Source: Candidatus Poribacteria bacterium (GTDB taxonomy: Bacteria > Poribacteria > WGA-4E > WGA-3G). From it: a stretch of DNA of 35,841 nucleotides. Location of the stretch: assembly GCA_022828145.1 (NCBI GenBank), contig JAJEJA010000004.1, forward strand, positions 1 to 35,841, read 5' to 3'. The position numbers and the translations under genes were made by a program. Below, piece after piece: positions 23,391 through 31,537 of the stretch (its first letter is position 1; each line of letters begins with the position of its first letter). The notes beneath the pieces were generated by a model. The model did no database searches, was not told the DNA's origin, and saw nothing but the letters and a program-made list of their open reading frames with translations.

Positions 23391-25181
23391 CTAAAAGAAT
23401 CCGTTGATAAACAGGACGGCTCGTAATGTGTCTGCTTGTTGGGATCCAGTAGCGTATAGATCGTCTGTCTCATCAATATAGGTATAGTTGTTTTTGCCGA
23501 AAAAGTGTGTTATTTCAAAGTTTAAACGTAATTGTCGGCTTAAGTCATAATAGATTCCGCCCCCCCAATCAGAGAGTTCTGCGGTGAAATCAAAATACCG
23601 AGAATTACTCCGGTCAAGGGCATCGTTGATGAAATCCAAGTTTGTTGTGCTAAAATAAACATAAGCGCGCACTTCACGATAGCTATAGACACTATGGTTT
23701 CGTATCCAGGTAAAGTCTAACTGAATGCGGTTGTCCCACGAAGTTTCCGTTGATCTATCATCCTGATTGAAAGTGCCACGAAAATCTTCAAAATCCTGTG
23801 CACGATAATAACTCGTGTCAGTCATACGAATAAGACTGAGTCTATTTGACAGTGCCAACCGATAATCTTCGTTGAAATCATAAGAGAAGGTTACATTTGC
23901 ATTGACAGCGTCCTGAATGATCTGTTCGTCAAAATCTGCTTTTGTGTATAAATCAGCATCAAGATCATCTTGATTATCTATTTCAATGTCATGTATATCG
24001 CGAGTCAAACGGAACTTCAATTCTGTCTGAAACATGGAAGAGAATATGGATTTTGTTGGGGCATATTTTCTGAACGTTAAGTATGATCTATTGAGATAGT
24101 ATAGGTTACCTTTTGGGTCTATACCTTTCAGCTTCAGGTCTACATCCAGCTCAGATTCTCTTTGGAAGGGTATGAGAATCTGTCGGATAAATTTGCCATC
24201 AGAAGTGAATTTTTGAATTCTCCGCAATCTATAGCGAAAAGACCGTGAGAATCCATCATAACGTGGTGTTGGATCATCAAGTCTTTTTGGTAATGTAGAC
24301 AGAAAATCCTTAATATACTTCGCTTTATCCGCAACGAGAAGCGAACCATCTTTCAGAGAGACAATCTTGTGAGGACTCATGAACCGCCCCTCACCATCGC
24401 CATACGTACCGAATGCACGGATATACTTCCCATCAGAACCGTACTGAACGACACGATGTGCTTTCTCATCAACAATATATAGATTACCGTTACTATCTAC
24501 AGTCATATCAACAGGATGGATAACTTGTCCAGCACCGGGTTGAGAAATAGCAAAATGCGTCGTAGGTTTACCGGTAGCATCCAATCTGTATATGATGCCA
24601 TCATCACAGACAGAAAGGTTATTGTGAATATCAACTGCTAATAGGAATTCACGTTTTGTATCCCCATGTGGAATGATGAGTGCGTAATTGCCTTCACTAT
24701 CCAATCCAGGTGCAGCAGCTTGAAGGTTATTTACGCGCTTGCTCAAATCCTGTATCGGATAGGATGCAACGAAGTTGCCTTGTGGATCAAACTTGTGAAC
24801 ACACGGCGCATAGTTGAATATCTTCGGATCATGAGTCGCGGGGATGTGCTGCAATAGCCAATCCATTACATAAATGGCGTTGTCAGTACCTATTGTGAGC
24901 GTCGTGGGGTTGATAAATCTGAAGTCATAAGACTCGTCAACCTGTATTTGAAAAACAGAGTTCCCTGTTTCTGTGTATTTGTGAATTCTGAAATTATCGG
25001 TATCCGTGATATAGATATCGCCATCTTCTCCGAATGCCATAGATAAGGTTTTTGCAAATTGTGCGTCTCCCTCACCTTTTCCACCAAATTCACCCACGAA
25101 TTTGAACTCTTGTGCTGCGTCTATACGGAGTGGAATGAGAAGTAAGAGTGAAAGGAATAGTGTTTTAATAGTCAACTTCAT
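23391..25181 (-). CDS. NHL-repeat propeller joined to a probable outer-membrane beta-barrel
   Basis: The 596-residue product has a signal peptide (ending RIDA, before AQEF). Residues about 25-360 are NHL-type repeats (FGGKGEGDAQF with IYITDTDNFRIHKY; FGTYGDGEGRFMSPHKI with LLVADKAKY), expected to form a six-bladed propeller. From about 390 the sequence changes to alternating amphipathic strands typical of a barrel (TELKFRLTRDIHDIEI, NRIQLDFTWIRNHSVYSY, QLRLNFEITHFFGKNNY) and ends in VLFINGFF with a terminal Phe. The barrel call is from pattern only. It lies just upstream of the TonB receptor, same strand, and 64 bases after nusB. No clear Shine-Dalgarno is seen. Confidence 0.85.
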   Translation of the reverse strand: MKLTIKTLFLSLLLLIPLRIDAAQEFKFVGEFGGKGEGDAQFAKTLSMAFGEDGDIYITDTDNFRIHKYTETGNSVFQIQVDESYDFRFINPTTLTIGTDNAIYVMDWLLQHIPATHDPKIFNYAPCVHKFDPQGNFVASYPIQDLSKRVNNLQAAAPGLDSEGNYALIIPHGDTKREFLLAVDIHNNLSVCDDGIIYRLDATGKPTTHFAISQPGAGQVIHPVDMTVDSNGNLYIVDEKAHRVVQYGSDGKYIRAFGTYGDGEGRFMSPHKIVSLKDGSLLVADKAKYIKDFLSTLPKRLDDPTPRYDGFSRSFRYRLRRIQKFTSDGKFIRQILIPFQRESELDVDLKLKGIDPKGNLYYLNRSYLTFRKYAPTKSIFSSMFQTELKFRLTRDIHDIEIDNQDDLDADLYTKADFDEQIIQDAVNANVTFSYDFNEDYRLALSNRLSLIRMTDTSYYRAQDFEDFRGTFNQDDRSTETSWDNRIQLDFTWIRNHSVYSYREVRAYVYFSTTNLDFINDALDRSNSRYFDFTAELSDWGGGIYYDLSRQLRLNFEITHFFGKNNYTYIDETDDLYATGSQQADTLRAVLFINGFF

Positions 25182-25245
25182 GCTTTAATAGGTTAATTAG
25201 ATGATATGCCAGGTTGTATAGCCCTTGTGTATTGTATGCGTGGTG

Positions 25246-25665
25246 TCATTCTGCGGGGATATTTTCATGTTTTTTTCGAATGTTATCAAGGATACCGTTG
25301 ATGAATTTTGGAGACTTAGGTGTGCTATAAGATTTTGCAATCTCAACCGCTTCGTTAATAGATGTGGCTGCATCAATATCATTGACAAAGAGGATTTCAT
25401 AGGTTGCCATCCGCAGAATAGAAAGGTCTACGATAGGCATTCTATGGAGTTTCCAGTTCTTGGATGTCGTTTGAAGTTCCGCATCAATCGCTTCAAGATT
25501 CTCGGTTGTACCTTCAACAAGTTCAATAGCAAAAGGGCGTAGGTCAAACGAGATGTCTTGACTTATCCAAAACTTGTTTGTGACGCTTTTTATCGGTTCC
25601 TTATTAAGTTGTATTTGATACAATATCTGCATCGCGATAATTCGAGATTTTCTACGAGAAGTCAT
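25246..25665 (-). CDS. nusB: Transcription antitermination factor NusB
   Basis: The 139-residue, all-helical product fits NusB, which with NusE binds boxA RNA to support rRNA transcription. Family marks are RRKSRIIAMQILYQ at the N-terminus, LHRMPIVDLSILRMATYEI in the middle, and SINEAVEIAKSYSTPKSPKFINGIL near the end. Length is usual. The ribosome site is weak. It is divergent from the glycosyltransferase operon and leads into the NHL gene on the same strand, though no functional link is evident. Confidence 0.96.
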   Translation of the reverse strand: MTSRRKSRIIAMQILYQIQLNKEPIKSVTNKFWISQDISFDLRPFAIELVEGTTENLEAIDAELQTTSKNWKLHRMPIVDLSILRMATYEILFVNDIDAATSINEAVEIAKSYSTPKSPKFINGILDNIRKKHENIPAE

Positions 25666-25742
25666 GTGTTTACCAAGTCTCTGATTGCTTTAGGATGTCT
25701 TATTATTATACGGGATTCTTGATGTTATGTCAAGGACAAATG

Positions 25743-25771
25743 TTGTTATGAGAATATCCTTGTGCTATAAT
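25743..25771 (+). promoter_or_regulatory. Near-consensus promoter of the glycosyltransferase operon
   Basis: TTGTTA (25743-25748), a 17-base spacer and TATAAT (25766-25771) with an extended TGC. A start near 25778 would give a 30-base leader to ATG 25808. Confidence 0.7.
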
Positions 25772-25807
25772 AGCAATAGGATTAGTACCTTTCTCTTGAG
25801 TGTCATT

Positions 25808-26872
25808 ATGAAATATCAACATTCAATCAACGGAAAAACACTTCCTGACATCAAAAAAATGCTCATCATTCGTGCTGATGGCATTGGAGATATGCTGAAC
25901 GCAACACCAGCGATAGCGTTATTACGGCAAAACTATCCATCGGCAGAGATAACTGTGTTAGCACGTCCACTGAATGCACCTGTGCTAAATGGTAACCCTG
26001 ATGTAGATAGAATACTGATCTTTGATAAAAAAGACAAACACCGAGGTCTCAAAAACAAACTCAAATTCTTCCAATCAATACGACTTGAGAAGTTTGATCT
26101 CGTCGTAGTTCTACATACCGCTACTATTCCTAACTTCATTGCCTACATCTCTGGAGCACAACACCGATTAGGTCGCTATCAGAAAGGATTCAGGTCCACA
26201 CTTACGATAGCATGGCACGGTAAATACAATAAAGGAGAAACGCACGAAGTAGATAGAAACTTGGAGTTAGTGCAGCGCATCTGTGAAAGTGAAGGTGTGA
26301 GAAAACTGGTCTTTAACCTTATGCCTGATGAGACAGCAGATGCTGAAGCACGCCTCAAATCGTGGAAAATCTGTAACGGTAAACCCCTAATAGGAATTCA
26401 TCCTGGTGGAAGTTCTTTTGATAAACGATGGCCCGAAAAAAACTATGCAGAACTTGCTGACAAATTAGCTAACAGATACGATGCAAACATTCTGTTATTA
26501 CGCGGTCCCGATGAAATAGAACTCACCCATAACATACAAGAAGCAATGCAAAAACATGCTATTGTGTATGCACCAAAAACAATTCGTGAATTAGGTGCAA
26601 TTCTCTCACAGTGCGACTTGGTTGTCTGTAACGATTCAGGTCCAATGCATCTCGCAGCAGCTTTGAACGTGCCTACTATAGCAGTATTCGGCCCAACGGA
26701 TTATGTTGCATGGAGACCCATGAGTGAAAATGCTACGATTGTTAGAAGAGACATGCCGTGTTGGCCCTGTAACGCACATAAGTGTAAAATCGGATGGGAA
26801 TGTACAAAAAAACTTCCCGTTGACACGGTATGGGATGCTACATCTATGTTGTTAGAGGCGAAAACAAAATGA
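25808..26872 (+). CDS. GT9 family glycosyltransferase (heptosyltransferase-like)
   Basis: The 354-residue product belongs to glycosyltransferase family 9, whose known members add heptose to lipopolysaccharide core in the cytoplasm-facing inner membrane. It shows the N-terminal strand MLIIRADGIGDMLNATPAI, the linker IGIHPGGSSFDKRWP and the nucleotide-binding CNDSGPMHLAAALNVPTIAVFGPTD. A cysteine cluster near the end (CWPCNAHKCKIGWEC) is seen in many GT9 relatives. ATG 25808 is chosen because it follows the promoter by a suitable distance, though its ribosome site is weak; an earlier in-frame ATG (25727) lies upstream of the promoter. Its TGA overlaps the ATG of the next gene (ATGA), the first of two such couplings. 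Confidence 0.93.
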   Translation: MKYQHSINGKTLPDIKKMLIIRADGIGDMLNATPAIALLRQNYPSAEITVLARPLNAPVLNGNPDVDRILIFDKKDKHRGLKNKLKFFQSIRLEKFDLVVVLHTATIPNFIAYISGAQHRLGRYQKGFRSTLTIAWHGKYNKGETHEVDRNLELVQRICESEGVRKLVFNLMPDETADAEARLKSWKICNGKPLIGIHPGGSSFDKRWPEKNYAELADKLANRYDANILLLRGPDEIELTHNIQEAMQKHAIVYAPKTIRELGAILSQCDLVVCNDSGPMHLAAALNVPTIAVFGPTDYVAWRPMSENATIVRRDMPCWPCNAHKCKIGWECTKKLPVDTVWDATSMLLEAKTK

Positions 26873-28116
26873 AGGTTGCTATAGTCGCATGGGGAACAAC
26901 GGGGGACGTCTATCCTGTTTTAGCACTTGCAGAACGATTATTGAAGAGACAACATCAGGTGCGTGTCTGTGCACCGACTATCTATAAAGACAAGATTACT
27001 GAAATAGGTGCAGAGTATTATGAAATTGGTGTAACATTTGATTTAGATGAATTCCATCAGACGTTGGACATAGCCATTGCCAAACGTGACCCGATGGGTC
27101 CACTAAAAATGATAGCGAAAGAGGGAATAATACGACGCGGTGAAAGGTGGTATAACGATTGTCTTGATGGGTTCAGCGGATACGACTTAGTTATTTGCCA
27201 TTCCATTGATATACCCGCACAAGAGGCCGCTATACGGAAGGATTTACCGTGGTTGACTGTGACGTATTGTCCTGGATTCATAAAAACACCTGACAACGCA
27301 CCATATCCGTTCCCAAACTGGAGTAGAACACTCAATAAGTTTATATGGACACTAGTGAGACTTAGACTTAGATATGCAGTTGATCCGTTATTCAATCAAT
27401 TTATCACATCTGTTGGTGGCAAACCGAGGTCGACAGTAGCATTAGATGAGATGTATTCTCCGCATCTGAACTTCATCGCCGCATCTCCCGCAATTTGTCC
27501 ACCAGTGAATTTACCCACAAACCATAAGTACACAGGTGTATGGCACTTGGAAGAACAGGAATATACCCCACTATCCGACCTTACCGACTTCATAACAGAC
27601 GGTTCTCCGCCAATTGTCATTACATTTGGATCGATGGGCGGAAGTAATAATACAGAGACAACAAGCATCTTGATAGACGCAATCAGAATTACTGGACAAC
27701 GTGCAATAATTCAAGCAGGATGGGGTCTTTTGGGAGCAGCGGATGTAGATAGTAATATCTTCTGTACAGATTATGTTCCCCATCGCTGGTTATTTCCGAA
27801 AGCTGCATGTGTTGTGCATCACGGTGGTGCTGGAACAACTGCATCCGTTTGTCTTGCGAAAGTACCATCAGTTGTTGTTCCACATATTGCCGATCAGTTT
27901 TACTGGGGTAGACGTTTATACGAGTTGGGGGTTGCCGCGAAGAGTCTTCCCCGGCGCAACCTTAATGCAAAAGACTTAGCAAAAAGAATTGAACATGTTA
28001 TCAATACACCTTCAATTAAGGAAAAAGCAGAAGCGTTAGGTACACAGATGGAAGCTGAAGAGGGTGTAACAACCGCTGTCCATCTGATTGAATCTTTTCC
28101 TACGAGACCACGATGA
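26869..28116 (+). CDS. GT1/UGT-type glycosyltransferase
   Basis: The 415-residue product is a GT-B fold transferase of the UGT/MGT type, related to enzymes that glycosylate lipids, sterols or small molecules. The N-terminus has VAWGTTGDVYPVLALAERL, and the donor-site signature reads VVHHGGAGTTASVCLAKVPSVVVPHIADQFYWG. The acceptor half has hydrophobic patches. The ATG shares four bases with the upstream stop (26869-26872), and GAGG lies about 10 bases before it. Placed between two GT9 genes, it likely adds a further sugar to a surface glycan or glycolipid; the acceptor is unknown. Confidence 0.93.
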   Translation: MKVAIVAWGTTGDVYPVLALAERLLKRQHQVRVCAPTIYKDKITEIGAEYYEIGVTFDLDEFHQTLDIAIAKRDPMGPLKMIAKEGIIRRGERWYNDCLDGFSGYDLVICHSIDIPAQEAAIRKDLPWLTVTYCPGFIKTPDNAPYPFPNWSRTLNKFIWTLVRLRLRYAVDPLFNQFITSVGGKPRSTVALDEMYSPHLNFIAASPAICPPVNLPTNHKYTGVWHLEEQEYTPLSDLTDFITDGSPPIVITFGSMGGSNNTETTSILIDAIRITGQRAIIQAGWGLLGAADVDSNIFCTDYVPHRWLFPKAACVVHHGGAGTTASVCLAKVPSVVVPHIADQFYWGRRLYELGVAAKSLPRRNLNAKDLAKRIEHVINTPSIKEKAEALGTQMEAEEGVTTAVHLIESFPTRPR

Positions 28117-29099
28117 AGAGAATCCTTGTTTTCAGTTTCAGTTTCATTGGTGATGCGGTGTTATCAACTGCTGTCATTCAGCCACTACGATCTCACTTCA
28201 AAGACGTCCATTTAACCTATCTTGTTGGTCCACGGGCAATAGATATTCTAAAGACAGAAGCACAGATTGATGCGACAGTTGTCTACGATAATCGCGGTGT
28301 ACATGCAGGTCTGAAAGGTAGACTGAAACTCATAAGAACTTTACGACAAGAGAAATTCGATCTCGTTGTTAACCTGCGCGATAGTTTCTTAGCAAGATGT
28401 ATCGGTGCCGAACACTGGGGATTGGTTCGGGGAGAAAGAAATCGGCATGCCGTTGTGCGTTACTTAGAAGTACTGAGTAGAAACGGTGTAGATACAACTG
28501 ATGCTAAACCAAGTCTACAACTCAGTGAAAAAGAGGAGACTTATGCAAGACGTTTCCTTGAAGAATCTGAAATCGCCTCTAAACAACTGCTTCTGGGTAT
28601 CCATCCTGGTGGCAATTGGGAATACAAACTGTGGGATACAGAAAAATTTGCCCAACTGGCAGATACATTAAATGCATCAGATGCTATTTCCGTTCTGCTT
28701 TTTGCTGGACCCAATGAACGAAATCTACAATCACAAATTGCAGGGTTGATGAAGACATCTCCCGTGATTGTTGATACGTTAGACTTACGAGAAGTCGCTG
28801 GATTAATTTCTGCTTGTGATATCTATTTATCCAACGATACAGGACCTATGCACATCGCAGCCGCGCTGGGTACACCAGTCGTTGCAATGTTTGGATCGAC
28901 AAACCATATTCGAAGTGGTCCCTATGGTGAAATGCATGTCATCGTGCGGAGTGAATTGGATTTAGGGTGTAACCCTTGTCATCCGGGGAGGAACCCTGGT
29001 GGATGTGGTGCAGGGAGTTGTGCAGTAATTGATGGGATTTCAGTCGAACAGGCATTGGAGGAAGTAACAAACTTATTAGCGGTTTCCCCAGTCCGGTAG
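28113..29099 (+). CDS. GT9 family glycosyltransferase (heptosyltransferase-like), second
   Basis: The 328-residue product is another GT9 enzyme, with MKRILVFSFSFIGDAVLST at the start, LGIHPGGNWEYKLWD in the linker and LSNDTGPMHIAAALGTPVVAMFGSTNH as the nucleotide site. A cysteine-rich tail (CNPCHPGRNPGGCGAGSC) parallels the first GT9. It is coupled to the upstream GT1 gene by ATGA overlap at 28113-28116, with only a weak ribosome site, consistent with translational coupling. The stop codon at 29097-29099 lies inside a repeat hairpin, so the last residues (PVR) come from or next to that element. Confidence 0.94.
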   Translation: MKRILVFSFSFIGDAVLSTAVIQPLRSHFKDVHLTYLVGPRAIDILKTEAQIDATVVYDNRGVHAGLKGRLKLIRTLRQEKFDLVVNLRDSFLARCIGAEHWGLVRGERNRHAVVRYLEVLSRNGVDTTDAKPSLQLSEKEETYARRFLEESEIASKQLLLGIHPGGNWEYKLWDTEKFAQLADTLNASDAISVLLFAGPNERNLQSQIAGLMKTSPVIVDTLDLREVAGLISACDIYLSNDTGPMHIAAALGTPVVAMFGSTNHIRSGPYGEMHVIVRSELDLGCNPCHPGRNPGGCGAGSCAVIDGISVEQALEEVTNLLAVSPVR

Positions 29100-29123
29100 G
29101 TTCGGTAGGAAACCGAACCTACC
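29095..29123. repeat. Family D hairpin overlapping the GT9 stop codon
   Basis: GGTAGGTTCGGT (29095-29106) and ACCGAACCTACC (29112-29123) form 12-bp arms around AGGAA. The copy at 15034-15055 shares the core. The GT9 stop TAG lies in the left arm. No T-run follows, so it is not a standard terminator, but it could stabilise the operon transcript's end. Confidence 0.8.
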
Positions 29124-29157
29124 GACCTGGGATAATCACTAAATTGAATTAAAATCC

Positions 29158-29823
29158 TTAATCCTCCAAGCCTCCGACCCACTTAATGCAACCTACAATG
29201 TGTTCGCGAAACCAAGATTGACTCCAGAGCTCATCAGGATGACCAAATGCAGTATAGAGTACACGTCCTTCACCGTAAGGATGACACCAACCGAGTGCAT
29301 AATCGTTATCGTCTCGATTACCCCGAGAAACATCAATAGAATCGTTGTCTAAACGCATCAGCACATGTGTGTTTTCTCGTGACCACTCTTTAAAAGTATA
29401 GATTTCGTCAACGACTTTGAAACTCTTTCCAAGCATACGTGTTGCTGGATGATCGGTATCTTCAACGATCACATTAACCTCTTGATGCCATGGATGTCCA
29501 TTGAAATAACCACCGAGCATTTCTCCGTATTCTTTCCAATCATAGAAAGTATCGGTAGCATTATGTATGCCGAAAAAACCCTTACCATTCCGGACGAAAT
29601 CCAACAATGCTTCCTTCTGAGAATCGTTAAACGGTAAATTACCTGTTGTTGCGAATGCAACTATATCTTGTTTTGCTAAGTTATCTGCGTTAATGCGATC
29701 GCATCGGTGAGTGGTGGTAACTCTCCACTCATTCGCCTTACCGATCTCCTTCAGAGCAACTTCAGCATCCGGCAAATAACTGTGTTCAAAACCAGCAGAA
29801 TGTCGTAACATGAGAACATTCAT
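29158..29823 (-). CDS. ThuA-domain protein
   Basis: The 221-residue product is a single ThuA (trehalose utilisation, class I glutamine-amidotransferase-like) domain. Typical segments are VLMLRHSAGFEHS, DIVAFATTGNLPFNDSQKEALLDFVRNGKGFFGIHNATDTFYDW, a GGYFNGHPWHQEVNV stretch and the closing GWCHPYGEGRVLYTAFGHPDELW. Many ThuA proteins sit in sugar-oxidation gene sets; here no such neighbour is present. AAAGGTG lies 7 bases before the ATG. No signal peptide. Enzymatic activity of the family is not well established. Confidence 0.93.
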   Translation of the reverse strand: MNVLMLRHSAGFEHSYLPDAEVALKEIGKANEWRVTTTHRCDRINADNLAKQDIVAFATTGNLPFNDSQKEALLDFVRNGKGFFGIHNATDTFYDWKEYGEMLGGYFNGHPWHQEVNVIVEDTDHPATRMLGKSFKVVDEIYTFKEWSRENTHVLMRLDNDSIDVSRGNRDDNDYALGWCHPYGEGRVLYTAFGHPDELWSQSWFREHIVGCIKWVGGLED

Positions 29824-29997
29824 AAAACAGCACCTTTCATCATTTTTTAATCTGTATTATACTTGAAACGACAAAAAATTGGTATCTTAAAGAGGAGATC
29901 GCATACCCCAATTAGGCATAAAACAAAAAATGTTGGCAAATCAGCAAAAATTGTGGCATTATGTTACGTATAGTGATTTTGGATAAGGAGGAAAACA

Positions 29998-30954
29998 TTG
30001 AGATTTCTAAAAAAGGGTGATAAAAAGAAAGAAAATCCTGATAAACAGATAAAACCGCATCCTGACCTTAAAGTCATCAGCGGTTCAGAGATTTCTGGTA
30101 AGCGTCAACAAAGACCTGCTCAACAGACAACACCCCAACAACAAGCACCGCAACAGAATATTACTTTGCCAAACATCAAGTATAAGATAGCAGTTGCAAG
30201 TGGCAAAGGTGGTGTTGGTAAGTCTACTGTTGCGACCAATTTGGCGATTTCACTTGCACAGGTAGGGGCAAAGGTGGGTCTCATGGATGCCGATGCTTAT
30301 GGTCCCAGCATTCCAACAATGATGGGAATACAGGAAAATCCTAAAACCAGTCCAGAACGCAAACTGATACCCCTTGTTCGCCACGACATAAAACTGATGT
30401 CAATAGGGTTTATGGTGCCAGAAGAACAGGCAATGATCTGGCGCGGTCCAATGCTACATAGCGCGATACGTCAATTTCTAAGTGATGTAGATTGGGGTGA
30501 ATTGGATTATCTGATCATCGATTTACCACCCGGAACAGGGGATGTTGCACTAACACTTTCGCAAGCAATACCATTGACAGGAGCGGTAATCGTTACTACA
30601 CCTCAAGATGTCGCATTAGCAGATGTACGCAGAGGCGTGGCTATGTTTGAACGTTTGGGAGTTCCGATCCTGGGTATCATAGAAAATATGAGCTATTTCC
30701 GCTGTCCACACTGCAATGAAAAGACTGAAATATTCAAGGCAGATGGTGGCAAAAAAACAAGCGAGAGATTCGGCGTATCGTTTCTGGGGGAGATACCTCT
30801 TGATGCTGAAGTTTGCACTGCAGGAGACCTTGGGGTTCCTATCGTGGCAGGACACCCAGATTCACATCAAGCGGAAGCCTTTAGTGATGTTGCATCAGCG
30901 TTAGATCAAGTATTGAAAGAGAGTGGAGATGAGGATGAGTTGACAATTCTCTGA
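29998..30954 (+). CDS. mrp: Mrp/NBP35-type Fe-S cluster carrier ATPase
   Basis: The 318-residue product carries the deviant Walker A motif GKGGVGKS (69-76), MDADAYGPSIPTMMG, YLIIDLPPGTGDVALTL and the CPHC pair (Cys236, Cys239) that holds a bridging Fe-S cluster in dimers. The family moves Fe-S clusters to target proteins. Many bacterial Mrp proteins start with a DUF59 domain; here the first 60 residues are instead charged then Gln/Pro-rich (QQTTPQQQAPQQN). The start is TTG at 29998, with a strong AAGGAGG 6 bases before it. It ends two bases from the end of the convergent gene. Confidence 0.95.
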   Translation: MRFLKKGDKKKENPDKQIKPHPDLKVISGSEISGKRQQRPAQQTTPQQQAPQQNITLPNIKYKIAVASGKGGVGKSTVATNLAISLAQVGAKVGLMDADAYGPSIPTMMGIQENPKTSPERKLIPLVRHDIKLMSIGFMVPEEQAMIWRGPMLHSAIRQFLSDVDWGELDYLIIDLPPGTGDVALTLSQAIPLTGAVIVTTPQDVALADVRRGVAMFERLGVPILGIIENMSYFRCPHCNEKTEIFKADGGKKTSERFGVSFLGEIPLDAEVCTAGDLGVPIVAGHPDSHQAEAFSDVASALDQVLKESGDEDELTIL

Positions 30955-30956
30955 GC

Positions 30957-31427
30957 TTACAGTTCTATCCCCAATGCATCAGCAATAATTTGCATAGCAT
31001 ACGCTACATTATCTCCCTTACTCTTAGTTGCTTGCAAGGGACTATTTCCAAGATTTGCATTTAAGTCTACAAGTGGATCAAGTCCAAAGTCTTCCATACC
31101 TGCCAGAAGGTCTTCAAGATAACCATTTGAGGGTAAACCGTAATTGCGATTCTCATCACACATACGGTAGAACATAATATCACCCTCATAGTATTTTTCA
31201 TATAAATCTGGATATCCCTCATACCTATCCAATGCAGTCTCATCATTTTCAGATATTTCCCAGAGTCCACCCTTTATTGCATTGTCTTGTGAAGGAATAA
31301 TATCCGCATAGAAGCGAAAGACAAGTTGGTATCCTTGTAGCATAAATGTACCAAGACACACAGCATCTTTACACCGCCACTGCATATACTTCTGATTAAG
31401 GTTTGAACCGTAGGCAAAGTATTTCAT
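30957..31427 (-). CDS. Gamma-glutamylcyclotransferase-like (AIG2/GGCT fold) protein
   Basis: The 156-residue product has the GGCT-fold signature YFAYGSNLN (residues 3-11) and a probable catalytic Glu70 in ALDRYEGYPDLYEK. Family enzymes form 5-oxoproline from gamma-glutamyl peptides, but many bacterial members act on unknown amines. The C-terminal 40 residues look helical and may be a lid. No clear ribosome site precedes the ATG. It is convergent with mrp. Confidence 0.88.
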   Translation of the reverse strand: MKYFAYGSNLNQKYMQWRCKDAVCLGTFMLQGYQLVFRFYADIIPSQDNAIKGGLWEISENDETALDRYEGYPDLYEKYYEGDIMFYRMCDENRNYGLPSNGYLEDLLAGMEDFGLDPLVDLNANLGNSPLQATKSKGDNVAYAMQIIADALGIEL

Positions 31428-31479
31428 TGAAGACTTAATTGAAAAATATTATAAATAACTTGTGATAACAAATCGTCAG

Positions 31480-31519
31480 GATATCGCAAAATTCCTAATT
31501 GATGGAATTTTGCGATATC
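31480..31519. repeat. 16-bp perfect hairpin
   Basis: GATATCGCAAAATTCC (31480-31495) and its reverse complement (31504-31519) flank an 8-base loop. Allowing one bulged base the stem grows by three more pairs. It lies 18 bases past the end of the interrupted lipoprotein gene on the minus strand. The following minus-strand sequence is not a clear T-run. Confidence 0.8.
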
Positions 31520-31537
31520 TGATAGATCTATTTTCTT

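Noticed and set aside
29933..29974. Promoter before mrp (TTGGCA with TATGTT or TATAGT)
   Set aside because: Spacers of 21 or more bases, or 12 from another TTG, do not fit a usual promoter.
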